From the NCBI RefSeq assembly GCF_001984175.1, contig NZ_MTQP01000066.1, forward strand, positions 1 to 64,000: DNA of 64,000 nt. The letters are read 5' to 3'. This DNA comes from Saccharothrix sp. ALI-22-I (lineage in GTDB: Bacteria; Actinomycetota; Actinomycetes; Mycobacteriales; Pseudonocardiaceae). The notes under the pieces are model-generated. The model was not told the DNA's origin. It saw only the letters and a list, made by a program, of their open reading frames with translations, and searched no databases. The position numbers were made by a program, and so were the translations under genes. This document shows positions 32,845 through 40,328 of this stretch, one piece after another; positions within the stretch are counted from its first letter, which is position 1; every line of letters begins with the position of its first letter.

Positions 32845-33908
32845 TGGCTCTTCCCCCGACTCTCGATCACTTCCAGCAGACGACGGACGGACTCGGTGAC
32901 CTCGTGGAAGAGGCCGTCCTCTGTGGACGGGGCGGTCCGTTCGACGCCCGTGCCGAACACCCGCATGCCGAACGCGCGGCGCAGTTCCTCCCCGGTGTCG
33001 CCGAGCGAGTCGGCGTAGTCGGGCAACGAGCGCATCTCGATCGCGAGCTCGTGCGCCCACTTCGCGGACAACCGGTGCTTGGACGACTCGCGCGCGAGAT
33101 ATCCGGCCAGCACGGCGATCGGGATGGTCACGGACAGCCTGAGCAGCTCGGCGGCAACGGAAGCGGCGTCGCCGAGGAGGTTGATCACGATGCCGGCGCC
33201 CGCGATGAGCACGAGGAGTCCGGCTACCACGACCCGCAGCAGGTCCGCTCTCTTGGTCTCGTTCTCACCGTGGTCGGCGTAGTAGCGACCGAGCTCCTTG
33301 AGCGCGGCATTGCCGGCGGCCTTCCGCTGGTCCGCGCGCACCCGCTTGACCAGCGCCCGCTCGGTCTGCTCGAAGAGCTTGCGGGCCTTGAGCTGACGGG
33401 ACGCGTCCTTCGCGACGAGCAGTGCGTTGGCCCGCGCCTTCGCGTGGCCGGGGTCACCGGCGGTTCGTTCGACCACGGCGACGAACGTGTCGACGGCCTT
33501 CTCCAGGTCCTGCCGCAGGGTGCTCGCCAGACCGGTCAGCCGGTCCACCAGGTGGTCGACCGATCCGCTTCGCTCCTCGTCCGGTGACCCCACTCTGTCG
33601 ATGGCGACCATGCACGCGCCGAAGTCGTCGATCGTCGAGTGGATGCGGGCGAAGGCTTCGACGTACGTCTTGTCCTTCCGCACCGCCGCACTGACCACCT
33701 CGGCCACCTCGGTCTTGCGCAGGCACCGGTAGACGAACTCGGCGACCAGCCCCACGTCGCCACAGGCCAGCTGCACGCGTTCGTCCGGCACCGTGCTCCA
33801 GTCGGCACGGATGCGGGCGTCGAGCTTCTCGACCGCGTCCGCCGCTTCGCGCAGGGTCCTGGCCCAGGAAAGGCTCGGATCGGCCGGGTCGCCGCCGTTG
33901 GGCGTCAT
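32841..33908 (-). CDS. Two-TM membrane protein, function unknown
   Basis: A 355-residue protein. The first 210 residues are helical and charged (SWARTLREAADAVEKLDARI, HLVDRLTGLASTLRQDLEKA, ALVKRVRADQRKAAGNA). Two adjacent TM helices follow (LLRVVVAGLLVLIAGAGIVI and LSVTIPIAVLAGYLA), then a 100-residue soluble tail. The hairpin layout puts both soluble parts on the same side. No known domain. It is followed by the bridging ORF and the tubulin-like gene, so it may anchor the tubulin-like protein to the membrane. Confidence 0.7.
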   Translation of the reverse strand: MTPNGGDPADPSLSWARTLREAADAVEKLDARIRADWSTVPDERVQLACGDVGLVAEFVYRCLRKTEVAEVVSAAVRKDKTYVEAFARIHSTIDDFGACMVAIDRVGSPDEERSGSVDHLVDRLTGLASTLRQDLEKAVDTFVAVVERTAGDPGHAKARANALLVAKDASRQLKARKLFEQTERALVKRVRADQRKAAGNAALKELGRYYADHGENETKRADLLRVVVAGLLVLIAGAGIVINLLGDAASVAAELLRLSVTIPIAVLAGYLARESSKHRLSAKWAHELAIEMRSLPDYADSLGDTGEELRRAFGMRVFGTGVERTAPSTEDGLFHEVTESVRRLLEVIESRGKSQ

Positions 33909-33911
33909 CGG

Positions 33912-34970
33912 CTACACACCACCTTCCCGCTTGAGGTACTCCGCGGCCGGAATCACGCCCTTGGCGCTGCGCTCATCCCATTCCGCCTGCTCGTTGATCA
34001 GCTCTTTGAACGCGGGCAACTCGACCGGACCGCCGCACACACGTCGGACCACCCACTGAAAAGCCAGCACGTCGACCAGGAAGTAGGCGCCGAGCGTCCC
34101 GAGCGCCACACCGGCCGCTTGTTGCCGCTTGTGCTGATCGACCGAGGAGAACGCCGACAACTTCGTGCGCACCTGCGGGCGTGGGCCGAGCTGCTCCAGT
34201 TGATCCTCGATCTCACCGGCGCGCTTCTGGGCGTCGTTCCGCTCCCGGGTGAGGCGATCGAACTGTCCCTGCGCGGCGGTCCGCGCGTTCGCGAGCTCTC
34301 CCTCGGCCTTTCCGATCTCGCTCTCCAGCCGCTCCCGACGCCCTTTCTTCTCGCGGTAGGCGTCGCCTCGGCCCTCGTCCATGGTCCCGCAACTGCCGTC
34401 CAGCTCGCACAGCTCGTTGTCCCACGCCACCACGAGTTGGGCTCGCAGGTCGGTGAGTTGCTTGGTGAGCCGCTCCACTTCCGGGTCCCGCTCGGTCGGC
34501 CGCACCTCCCGATTCGCGATCTCCCGCACGCCGTCGAGCTCGTCGTGCAGACGACCGGACTCCTTGTCCCACTTGCCGGGCGCCTCCAGTCCCCGAGCCG
34601 CCTCGACGTCACTGCCGAACACCCACAAGGTCACCGAGAACGCCACGAAGAACGCCGCGCACAAGCCGAGCGCGCGCCGCGGACGCGGCATCTCCGGCGG
34701 TCGGACACCCCGGTGCATCCGGCCGACGGTCCAGCGGTTCAGCAGCCACAGCGCGACGAAGACGACGGGAATCGCCACCACCGAGACCCACAGCGGCGCC
34801 TGCAGCCCGTAGAAGATCGACAGACCCACCACGGCCGTCGAGACGAAGGCGAACAGGCGGGCGGATCGGCGCAGGGCCTTGAGCTGAGCGTGGGAACCCT
34901 GGCGCCTCCGGCCGGCCTCGGCCTCCTTCCTACGTCGGGCCGAGCCGCCGAACATTCGAGAGCTTCGCAT
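33912..34970 (-). CDS. DUF4407-like membrane protein with long coiled coil
   Basis: A 352-residue protein with GGGAG 10 bases before ATG 34970. A basic N-terminus (RRRKEAEAGRRRQG) precedes two TM helices (LFAFVSTAVVGLSIFYGL; VVAIPVVFVALWLL) and a third (LGLCAAFFVAFSVTLWVFG). A coiled coil of about 130 residues follows (EVERLTKQLTDLRAQLVVAW, LESEIGKAEGELANARTA), then a fourth TM and a short tail. This order (membrane bundle split by an extracytoplasmic coiled coil) resembles DUF4407 proteins. Two Cys in the coil (ELCELDGSCG) could form a disulfide. Probably a membrane sensor or scaffold. Confidence 0.65.
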   Translation of the reverse strand: MRSSRMFGGSARRRKEAEAGRRRQGSHAQLKALRRSARLFAFVSTAVVGLSIFYGLQAPLWVSVVAIPVVFVALWLLNRWTVGRMHRGVRPPEMPRPRRALGLCAAFFVAFSVTLWVFGSDVEAARGLEAPGKWDKESGRLHDELDGVREIANREVRPTERDPEVERLTKQLTDLRAQLVVAWDNELCELDGSCGTMDEGRGDAYREKKGRRERLESEIGKAEGELANARTAAQGQFDRLTRERNDAQKRAGEIEDQLEQLGPRPQVRTKLSAFSSVDQHKRQQAAGVALGTLGAYFLVDVLAFQWVVRRVCGGPVELPAFKELINEQAEWDERSAKGVIPAAEYLKREGGV

Positions 34971-34988
34971 GATCGCCGCACTCCCTGG

Positions 34989-37391
34989 TCACGCGAACGG
35001 GTTGTTCGGGTCGACGGAGGAGCTGCGGTCCGGCGCCGGTGTGTGGTTCGCCGTCCCGCCGGAAGGGCCGGCACCGAACGGGTCCGTCGGCACCGAGTGC
35101 GACACCGTCGGCGACGACGCGAACGGGTCGCTGTGCGAGCCACCGAACGGGTCGGGCGGTGGCACGGAGGACGGCGGCGAAGCGTTGACCCCCGCGAACG
35201 GGTCCGAAGTGGACGTTCCGAACACGTCGGTGGGCGGTCCGGCGACGGCACCGCCGACGGTCCCGAGCTCATCGGTGACGGAGACGGCCAAGTCCTTGCC
35301 GACGTCCCGGCGTTCGCCGATGGCCAGCAGCACCGGCCGCTCCCCCGGCGCGGTGAGGCTGATGTTCCGGCCGACGCGCCGCACCTCGTACACGTTCACC
35401 TCACCCTCACCGGCGTGCTGCAGCTGCAGCCCGGTGAAGTCGTCGTGCAGGACGAACCGGAACACCTTGCCGTTCGGGTCGCGCGGCGCCAGCTCCGAGG
35501 CGGGGAACCCGCCCTGCCACAGCTGGGCGAGCAACCCCCGCGCCTTGCCCGCCTCGCTGCGGGAGCGCAGCCTCAACAACAACCAGGCCGTCGCGACCAG
35601 CAGCAGCACCGCGAGTGGGATCCACAGCCAGAGGTACTTCTCCAGCAGCCCCGGCTCGGGCGTGACCTCGATGGCGAACAAGCGCTCGGCCACGGGCGCG
35701 TTCGCGGCGTCGACCAGGCGCAGCTTCGCGCCGCCGGCACCGAGCTTGGTGTCGGCGCCGAACCGCAGCGTGAACGGCATCTCGGTCTTGCCGGGGGCCG
35801 CCTCCACGGTGGCCGGGTCCACGGTCAGCGTGGTGTCGGGCGAGAGGTCGTCGATGTTCAGCCTCAGCCGGGCAGGCCGGCCGGAGTTGTTGGTGACCGA
35901 CACCGTGCCGGTCACCGTGCCACCCGGCGACACGGTCGCGCGGTTGCTGTCGAACAGGATCTGCGCCTGGACCTGCGCCACGCCGGCGAGCACCCTGGTC
36001 GACAGCACGCGGGTATCCCCGCCGACGCCGATGCCGGTGACCTGACCGGTGAAGGTGAGCTCACCCGACGCGCCGTCGGGCACCCTGAGCCGCCCGGCGA
36101 ACGTGCCGTCGCCGTCGGGATCGGCGAGCGTGACCCGCTGCTCCGGAAAACCCGAACCACCGGTCATGGCCGTGACGAACGTCAGGCCCTTCAGCGTCTC
36201 GGGGTCGATGACGGCACTTCCGCGCGCCCACACCTGCATGTCGACCTCGACCTCCTGCCCCGCCGCCGGCTGGGGCGGGGTGGCGGTCAGGTTCGCCTTG
36301 ACGGCGGCCTGGTAGACGACGGTGGCGGCCACTTCCTGCGCGGGAACGTCGGCCGAGGACAACCGGACGGTCCAGCGCCCCGGCTCCGGGTCGGTGATGC
36401 GCAACGACTCCGTCTCGGTCGACTGCCCCGCGAACTCGAAGTCCGAACCGCCCGCCTTCGGCGCGGGCTCGCTCGCGCTCGGCGCCCGGTATTCGACCTG
36501 CACTCGCGCGTCGCGCTTGTAGACGAGGATGGACGCGTCGCTGGCAACGGCCGGGATGTCGACCACGAGTTCGACCGAGCCGCCGGTGGGCAGGGTTCCG
36601 CCGACCGGCGGGTTGATCTTGACGCAGCTCGCCGAGCTGAGCGCGTTCGCGACCGCTGCCCTCAGCTCCGCGATATCGGGGACGACCCGTTCCTGCGGAT
36701 CGGGCGCGGCCGGGGTGCAACTCGCGCCCTTCGCGAAACCACGCAGGGCATTGACGTCGACGTCACCGAATCCGAGCGGCCACACCTGGGCTCCCGCTTT
36801 GTCCAGGTCGCCGAGCACTTCCTGGACTTTCGCGGCGGCCGCGCCATTGCGCCGGTCCGCTGTGTCACCCCAGGACGGGCTGCCGGAAACATCGAGCTTG
36901 CCGTCGGTCAGCAGGAAGACGACCTTCTTGGCCGGCTCGGCCGCCCCGACGAATGCCAGAGCCTGCTGCAACGCGGTGGCGTGGTCGGTTCCGTCGCCCT
37001 CGTCGTCTTTGCGCTTGCGCAGGTTGCCAATGCACTTCGCGAGTGAGTCGCGCTGCTGCCCCGAATCCAGTCTGGTCGGCTGGCACACGACGTCGACCGC
37101 GCTCTGCCCCGGCCGCTCGGAGCTGCCGAAGCCCACCACGGACACGACCGAACCCGGCGCCAACACGCTCGCCGCGATCGTCCTAGCAGCCTCTTTCTCC
37201 GCGACGACGTCCTCGTCATCGAGGCTGCCCGACTGGTCGACGAGCACGACGACCTGGAGCGCGGGCAGCGTGGCAGGCGAATCCTGTTGGGCCGCGGCAT
37301 CGGATGCCACAAACGGCGGCGTCAACGTGCAGATGCCGACCGCCGTCGCCAACAGAGCCCGTCGAAACGTGTTCTTCCCGCGATATTCCAT
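34989..37391 (-). CDS. Exported vWA-domain membrane protein with DPF/NPF-rich tail
   Basis: About 800 residues. ATG 37391 (MEYRGKNTFRRALLATAVG) has a GGCAGGG upstream and a good signal peptide; a GTG at 37409 is also possible. The vWA domain follows at once, with the MIDAS DQSGS near residue 52 (VVVLVDQSGSLDDED), then FLLTDGKLD. About 300 residues of Ig-like beta domains come next (VTGTVSVTNNSGRPARL), then one TM (YLWLWIPLAVLLLVATAWLL, about 590-612) and a cytoplasmic part with a beta domain (VFRFVLHDDFTGLQLQ). The tail repeats DPFA, DPFG, DPFA, DPFG and ends NPFA. First gene of the minus-strand operon. vWA proteins with MoxR/AAA partners are typical of such systems. Confidence 0.85.
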   Translation of the reverse strand: MEYRGKNTFRRALLATAVGICTLTPPFVASDAAAQQDSPATLPALQVVVLVDQSGSLDDEDVVAEKEAARTIAASVLAPGSVVSVVGFGSSERPGQSAVDVVCQPTRLDSGQQRDSLAKCIGNLRKRKDDEGDGTDHATALQQALAFVGAAEPAKKVVFLLTDGKLDVSGSPSWGDTADRRNGAAAAKVQEVLGDLDKAGAQVWPLGFGDVDVNALRGFAKGASCTPAAPDPQERVVPDIAELRAAVANALSSASCVKINPPVGGTLPTGGSVELVVDIPAVASDASILVYKRDARVQVEYRAPSASEPAPKAGGSDFEFAGQSTETESLRITDPEPGRWTVRLSSADVPAQEVAATVVYQAAVKANLTATPPQPAAGQEVEVDMQVWARGSAVIDPETLKGLTFVTAMTGGSGFPEQRVTLADPDGDGTFAGRLRVPDGASGELTFTGQVTGIGVGGDTRVLSTRVLAGVAQVQAQILFDSNRATVSPGGTVTGTVSVTNNSGRPARLRLNIDDLSPDTTLTVDPATVEAAPGKTEMPFTLRFGADTKLGAGGAKLRLVDAANAPVAERLFAIEVTPEPGLLEKYLWLWIPLAVLLLVATAWLLLRLRSRSEAGKARGLLAQLWQGGFPASELAPRDPNGKVFRFVLHDDFTGLQLQHAGEGEVNVYEVRRVGRNISLTAPGERPVLLAIGERRDVGKDLAVSVTDELGTVGGAVAGPPTDVFGTSTSDPFAGVNASPPSSVPPPDPFGGSHSDPFASSPTVSHSVPTDPFGAGPSGGTANHTPAPDRSSSVDPNNPFA

Positions 37392-37884
37392 GCGGCCCTG
37401 CCAATCCACACTCGTACTTGCGTCAACCGCGCCCTATCGGATACAGCCCAGATCGCGATGCGGTCGGTGACCGTTACACCAAAGTCAGCAGATACTCCGC
37501 CGAGAACGTAGTGCAGTCAGCCTACGGAACACAGCCGGCTGGATCAGCTGACAAAAAGTAGTCAAAGAGGACACCATTCTGACCAGTTTTTGACCACTCC
37601 GCGGTCGACGACTTCCCGGGACCCTAAAAATGCGGCCGCGCCGAAGGACTGCGGCGCCCGTGCTTGAAGTGTCGCGACAGACCTCCGGGCCGGTACGAGC
37701 TTCACCCGATCGGATCATTGATCGACGGTTCGGGCGGGGTTCGACGACACGGTGTCGACCACGCGGTCACAGCGCTTGATCGACAGATGCGGTCGTAACC
37801 CGGCTGACCGATGTGGAAGAGCGTCCCTCGAATTCCTCAAGCGGTAGAACCGAAGGAGGCGATGCCAAGCGCCACGCGTAGCGC
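37392..37884. other. Intergenic region upstream of the vWA operon
   Basis: No gene is supportable in these 493 bases. It must hold the promoter of the large minus-strand operon. Visible elements are a 10-bp palindrome CAGCCGGCTG (37532-37541), two TGACCA direct repeats 11 bp apart (37580-37585, 37591-37596) and TTGACT on the minus strand near 37560. None is paired with a convincing -10. The left boundary follows the chosen vWA start at 37391. Confidence 0.4.
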
Positions 37885-38457
37885 TCAGCGCATGAAGGCG
37901 AGGGCGTTGCGGATGCCCTGTTCGAGGACCTGGTCGGAGAGCTCCGGGTCGGCCAGGGCGCGCGACAGCTGCAACGATCCCACCACCATCGTGAACAGCC
38001 CCAGCGCCTTACCGTGCGCGGACTTCGGGTCGCCGGGAGCCAGATGGGCCGCGATCCCGTCCACGATCGTCCACGCGCCGTCGGTGTAAGCCCGCTTGGT
38101 CGCCGCCGTGCGACGCCCGATCTCGTCCAGCAGCGCGGCGGAGGGGCAGCCAGTGGCCGGGTTGTCCCGGTGCTCAGGCGTCAGGTACTGGCGCACGAAC
38201 TCCTCCAAGCCCGCCAGACCGGGCGCCAACGTCCCGTACTTCGCGGCCTGAGTGCGCAACTGATCCGCGACCACGGTGGCGACGAGATCGTCCTTGGACT
38301 CGAAATGCGCGTAGAACGCCCCGTTGGTCAACCCCGCATCCGCCATCAACGTCGCGACACCCGAACCGTCAATGCCGTCCTGCTTCAACCGACGACCGGC
38401 CGCCTCGACGATCCGCTGCCGCGTCGCCTCCTTGTGCTCCTTGCCGTAGCGCGCCAC
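37885..38457 (-). CDS. TetR/AcrR-family regulator
   Basis: A 190-residue protein. GTG 38457 is chosen because GGAGGAG lies just upstream and the protein then starts at the family's usual place (ARYGKEHKEATRQRIVEAA). HTH: GVATLMADAGLTNGAFYAHF, the canonical TetR recognition helix, followed by SKDDLVATVV. The C-terminal ligand domain is about 130 residues, with one Cys in PATGCPSAALL. A 14-bp palindrome 44 bases upstream of the start is a likely operator, giving autoregulation. The divergent partner gene it would normally control appears to be decayed (see 38530-38740). Confidence 0.9.
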   Translation of the reverse strand: MARYGKEHKEATRQRIVEAAGRRLKQDGIDGSGVATLMADAGLTNGAFYAHFESKDDLVATVVADQLRTQAAKYGTLAPGLAGLEEFVRQYLTPEHRDNPATGCPSAALLDEIGRRTAATKRAYTDGAWTIVDGIAAHLAPGDPKSAHGKALGLFTMVVGSLQLSRALADPELSDQVLEQGIRNALAFMR

Positions 38458-38500
38458 CCGACTCCTCCATCCGCCCCGGCAAGGCCATCGCCCCGCGCCC

Positions 38501-38514
38501 CAGACCATGGTCTG
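38501..38514. promoter_or_regulatory. Palindrome CAGACCATGGTCTG, candidate TetR operator
   Basis: A perfect 14-bp palindrome lies 44 bp upstream of the TetR start. An AT-rich stretch (ATAATATTAA, 38521-38530) directly follows and could supply -10 elements. Size and place fit a TetR-family dimer site. Confidence 0.6.
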
Positions 38515-38529
38515 ACGCACATAATATTA

Positions 38530-38740
38530 ACAAGGGCTGGGACCTGTGGCCCGTCCTGGTAGCGCTGCGCCAGTGGGGCGAGACGTACGCCCCGACCCCG
38601 AAGGCCCCGTGCTGGACGTCCGCCACACCGACTGCGACGCCCCGATCCGCGTCGTCGTCGAGTGCTCGGCGGAGCACTCCGCCCTCACCCCCGGGGACGT
38701 CACCGCCCGACCTGGACCGGGCGCCCGCCCGCGGTCGTGA
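38530..38740 (+). pseudogene. 5'-truncated, frameshifted HxlR-family regulator remnant
   Basis: Frame one, from 38532, encodes KGWDLWPVLVALRQWGETYA, the conserved end of the winged-helix domain of HxlR-type regulators (TxxGxDLxPVLxALxxWG). It then turns into low-quality sequence. In the next frame, from about 38589, the expected C-terminus appears: PDPEGPVLDVRHTDCDAPIR, then ALTPGDVTARPGPGARPRS and a stop at 38740. A one-base change in the C/A-rich run near 38580-38595 explains the switch. The DNA-binding half is missing: upstream is the TetR promoter region. So this is a decayed gene rather than a functional one. No start or ribosome binding site fits. Confidence 0.7.
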
Positions 38741-38771
38741 GACATCAACCGGCCCTACCCTGCACCCTCGT

Positions 38772-40139
38772 TCACGACCGTGCGGGGACGCCGTCCATGA
38801 CGTATCGGCACGGGAGTTCGAAGAACCAGTTCGTCGGCTCGTGATCCAGGCGGCCGACCGGGCTGCCCCCGGCGCATTGCGCCCGCGCCCTCGCGAGGCT
38901 GTCGTCCCACGGAATACCGGTCAGCACCACCGTGGCCGAGCGGAAGTGCAGGAGAACACTCGCGACCACGACGAGCGCGATCGTCGACCGGCCGGCCACC
39001 ACCGTCAGCCGCTCCCACCGCCGGGCGGGCACGGCATCGAGACCCACGGCGATCGCGGCGAACAGGAACAGGCACGGGGCGATGCTGTAGCGCTGCCCGG
39101 CCGTCACCACCGTCGGGTGCTGCACCTGCAGGACAGCGCTCCAGTTGGCGGTCAGGGACACGACTATGACGAGTGCGCTGTACCCCACACCGAGCAGCAC
39201 CAGCAGCCTGCCCGCCCGGTTGCCCCACCGCAGGCCCGCCGCGATCGGCACCGCGGCGAGCACGAGCGCGGCCAGGATCGGCAGGTTCCCGTACTCCGGG
39301 TAGATCCGGGCGACCTGTTCCGACCCGGTGAACGCCACCACCGGCACCCGCAGCAGACTCGCGAGCGCCACCTGCACCGGGTCGACCGCGTCTTGCGAGT
39401 ACGGGGTCCGCTCGGCGAACAGCATCGTCACGCCCTGCGCCAGCGTGCCCACGAGGAAGGCGATGGGCACCTCCTTGCGCGGCAGCGCGAACCGCAGCAG
39501 CGCGATGGGCGTCAACGCGAGCACCAGCGGGCTCGACACGGCCGCGAGGAACACGAACAGCATGACCGGCAGGCGTGGGGCGTTGCGCCACAGCAGGGCC
39601 CAGAACGCTCCGTAGAGCAGGAACCAGTGCAGGTTCGCCATGTTGTTCAACGGCTCGGAGTTGCCGGCGGGCAGCACGACCACCAGCGCCGCGAGTGCGA
39701 CCCGCAGTGGCATCGAGCGCAGGTACGCGCCGGAGGCCGCGAAGGAGATCAGGGCGACCACGGCGCGCAGCACGGCCGCCGCGACCGCGAAACCCGCGGC
39801 GGTCCACTCCAGCGGGAGCAGCGCGACCAGTTCGGCCACCAGCCGGGGGAACGTGTGCAGGTAGCCGCCGTAGGGCTCCACCAGGTTCGAGAACGCGGGC
39901 AACGTGACCGCGTCCACCATGAACCGTGCGCCGTCCTCGGCCCACAGGTGATCGAGCCGGGCCCAGCCCGCTGGGGTGAGGAGCAGAAACCCGAGCGCGG
40001 CGGCGAACCCGAGCAGGTAGCCCGCCGCGGTCCGCGACCGCGGCGCCGACTGTGCGGGCAGCAGGGGGAGCAGGCGGTCAGCGAGCGTGCGCAGCCTCGG
40101 TTCGCCGGCTCTCGCCTGGTCCTCGTTCGTCACCGTCAC
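38772..40139 (-). CDS. Multi-TM membrane protein, possibly GT-C-like
   Basis: A 455-residue protein from GTG 40139. It has about ten hydrophobic segments (TAAGYLLGFAAALGFLLLT, LRVALAALVVVLPAG, RSTIALVVVASVLLHF). Conserved-looking soluble pieces are LDHLWAEDGARFMVDAV and EPYGGYLHTFPRLVAEL in the first large loop and QRYSIAPCLFLF near the end. An acidic ED after the first TM and long TM content resemble polyprenol-dependent glycosyltransferases (GT-C), but no diagnostic motif is certain. It lies downstream of a small ORF and a lipoprotein gene in the same frame and strand, so probably one transcript of cell-surface genes. Confidence 0.75.
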   Translation of the reverse strand: MTVTNEDQARAGEPRLRTLADRLLPLLPAQSAPRSRTAAGYLLGFAAALGFLLLTPAGWARLDHLWAEDGARFMVDAVTLPAFSNLVEPYGGYLHTFPRLVAELVALLPLEWTAAGFAVAAAVLRAVVALISFAASGAYLRSMPLRVALAALVVVLPAGNSEPLNNMANLHWFLLYGAFWALLWRNAPRLPVMLFVFLAAVSSPLVLALTPIALLRFALPRKEVPIAFLVGTLAQGVTMLFAERTPYSQDAVDPVQVALASLLRVPVVAFTGSEQVARIYPEYGNLPILAALVLAAVPIAAGLRWGNRAGRLLVLLGVGYSALVIVVSLTANWSAVLQVQHPTVVTAGQRYSIAPCLFLFAAIAVGLDAVPARRWERLTVVAGRSTIALVVVASVLLHFRSATVVLTGIPWDDSLARARAQCAGGSPVGRLDHEPTNWFFELPCRYVMDGVPARS

Positions 40140-40280
40140 TCAGCGGCCCTCCCCCAACGCCGTGAACCGGGTAGCGGGAAAATACCCGTCCGCCGTCAGT
40201 GGCCGTGCGCCGGTGCCCCTGGTGTCCCCGGTGCCTTCCGGCGGTTCCTCGACCAGGTCGAGCGCCCCGATCACGGCCAT
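40140..40280 (-). CDS. Possible 46-residue ORF between lipoprotein and membrane protein genes
   Basis: ATG 40280 to TGA 40140, directly abutting the next GTG. It encodes MAVIGALDLVEEPPEGTGD, then TRGTGARPLTADGYFPATRF, ending TALGEGR. Codon use is mostly GC-ending, but no good Shine-Dalgarno is seen. It could be a real small gene or a leader. It is in the same frame as both neighbours, separated only by stop codons. Confidence 0.3.
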   Translation of the reverse strand: MAVIGALDLVEEPPEGTGDTRGTGARPLTADGYFPATRFTALGEGR

Positions 40281-40328
40281 CTGTGAGCCGCCGGCGCGGG
40301 ACTGCTCACGGCGAGAGTGCCGCGGGGA

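Noticed and set aside
37485-37718. Small minus-strand gene in the 37.4-37.9 kb gap
   Set aside because: Mixed codon use, no ribosome binding site, and it lies in the likely promoter region of the vWA operon.
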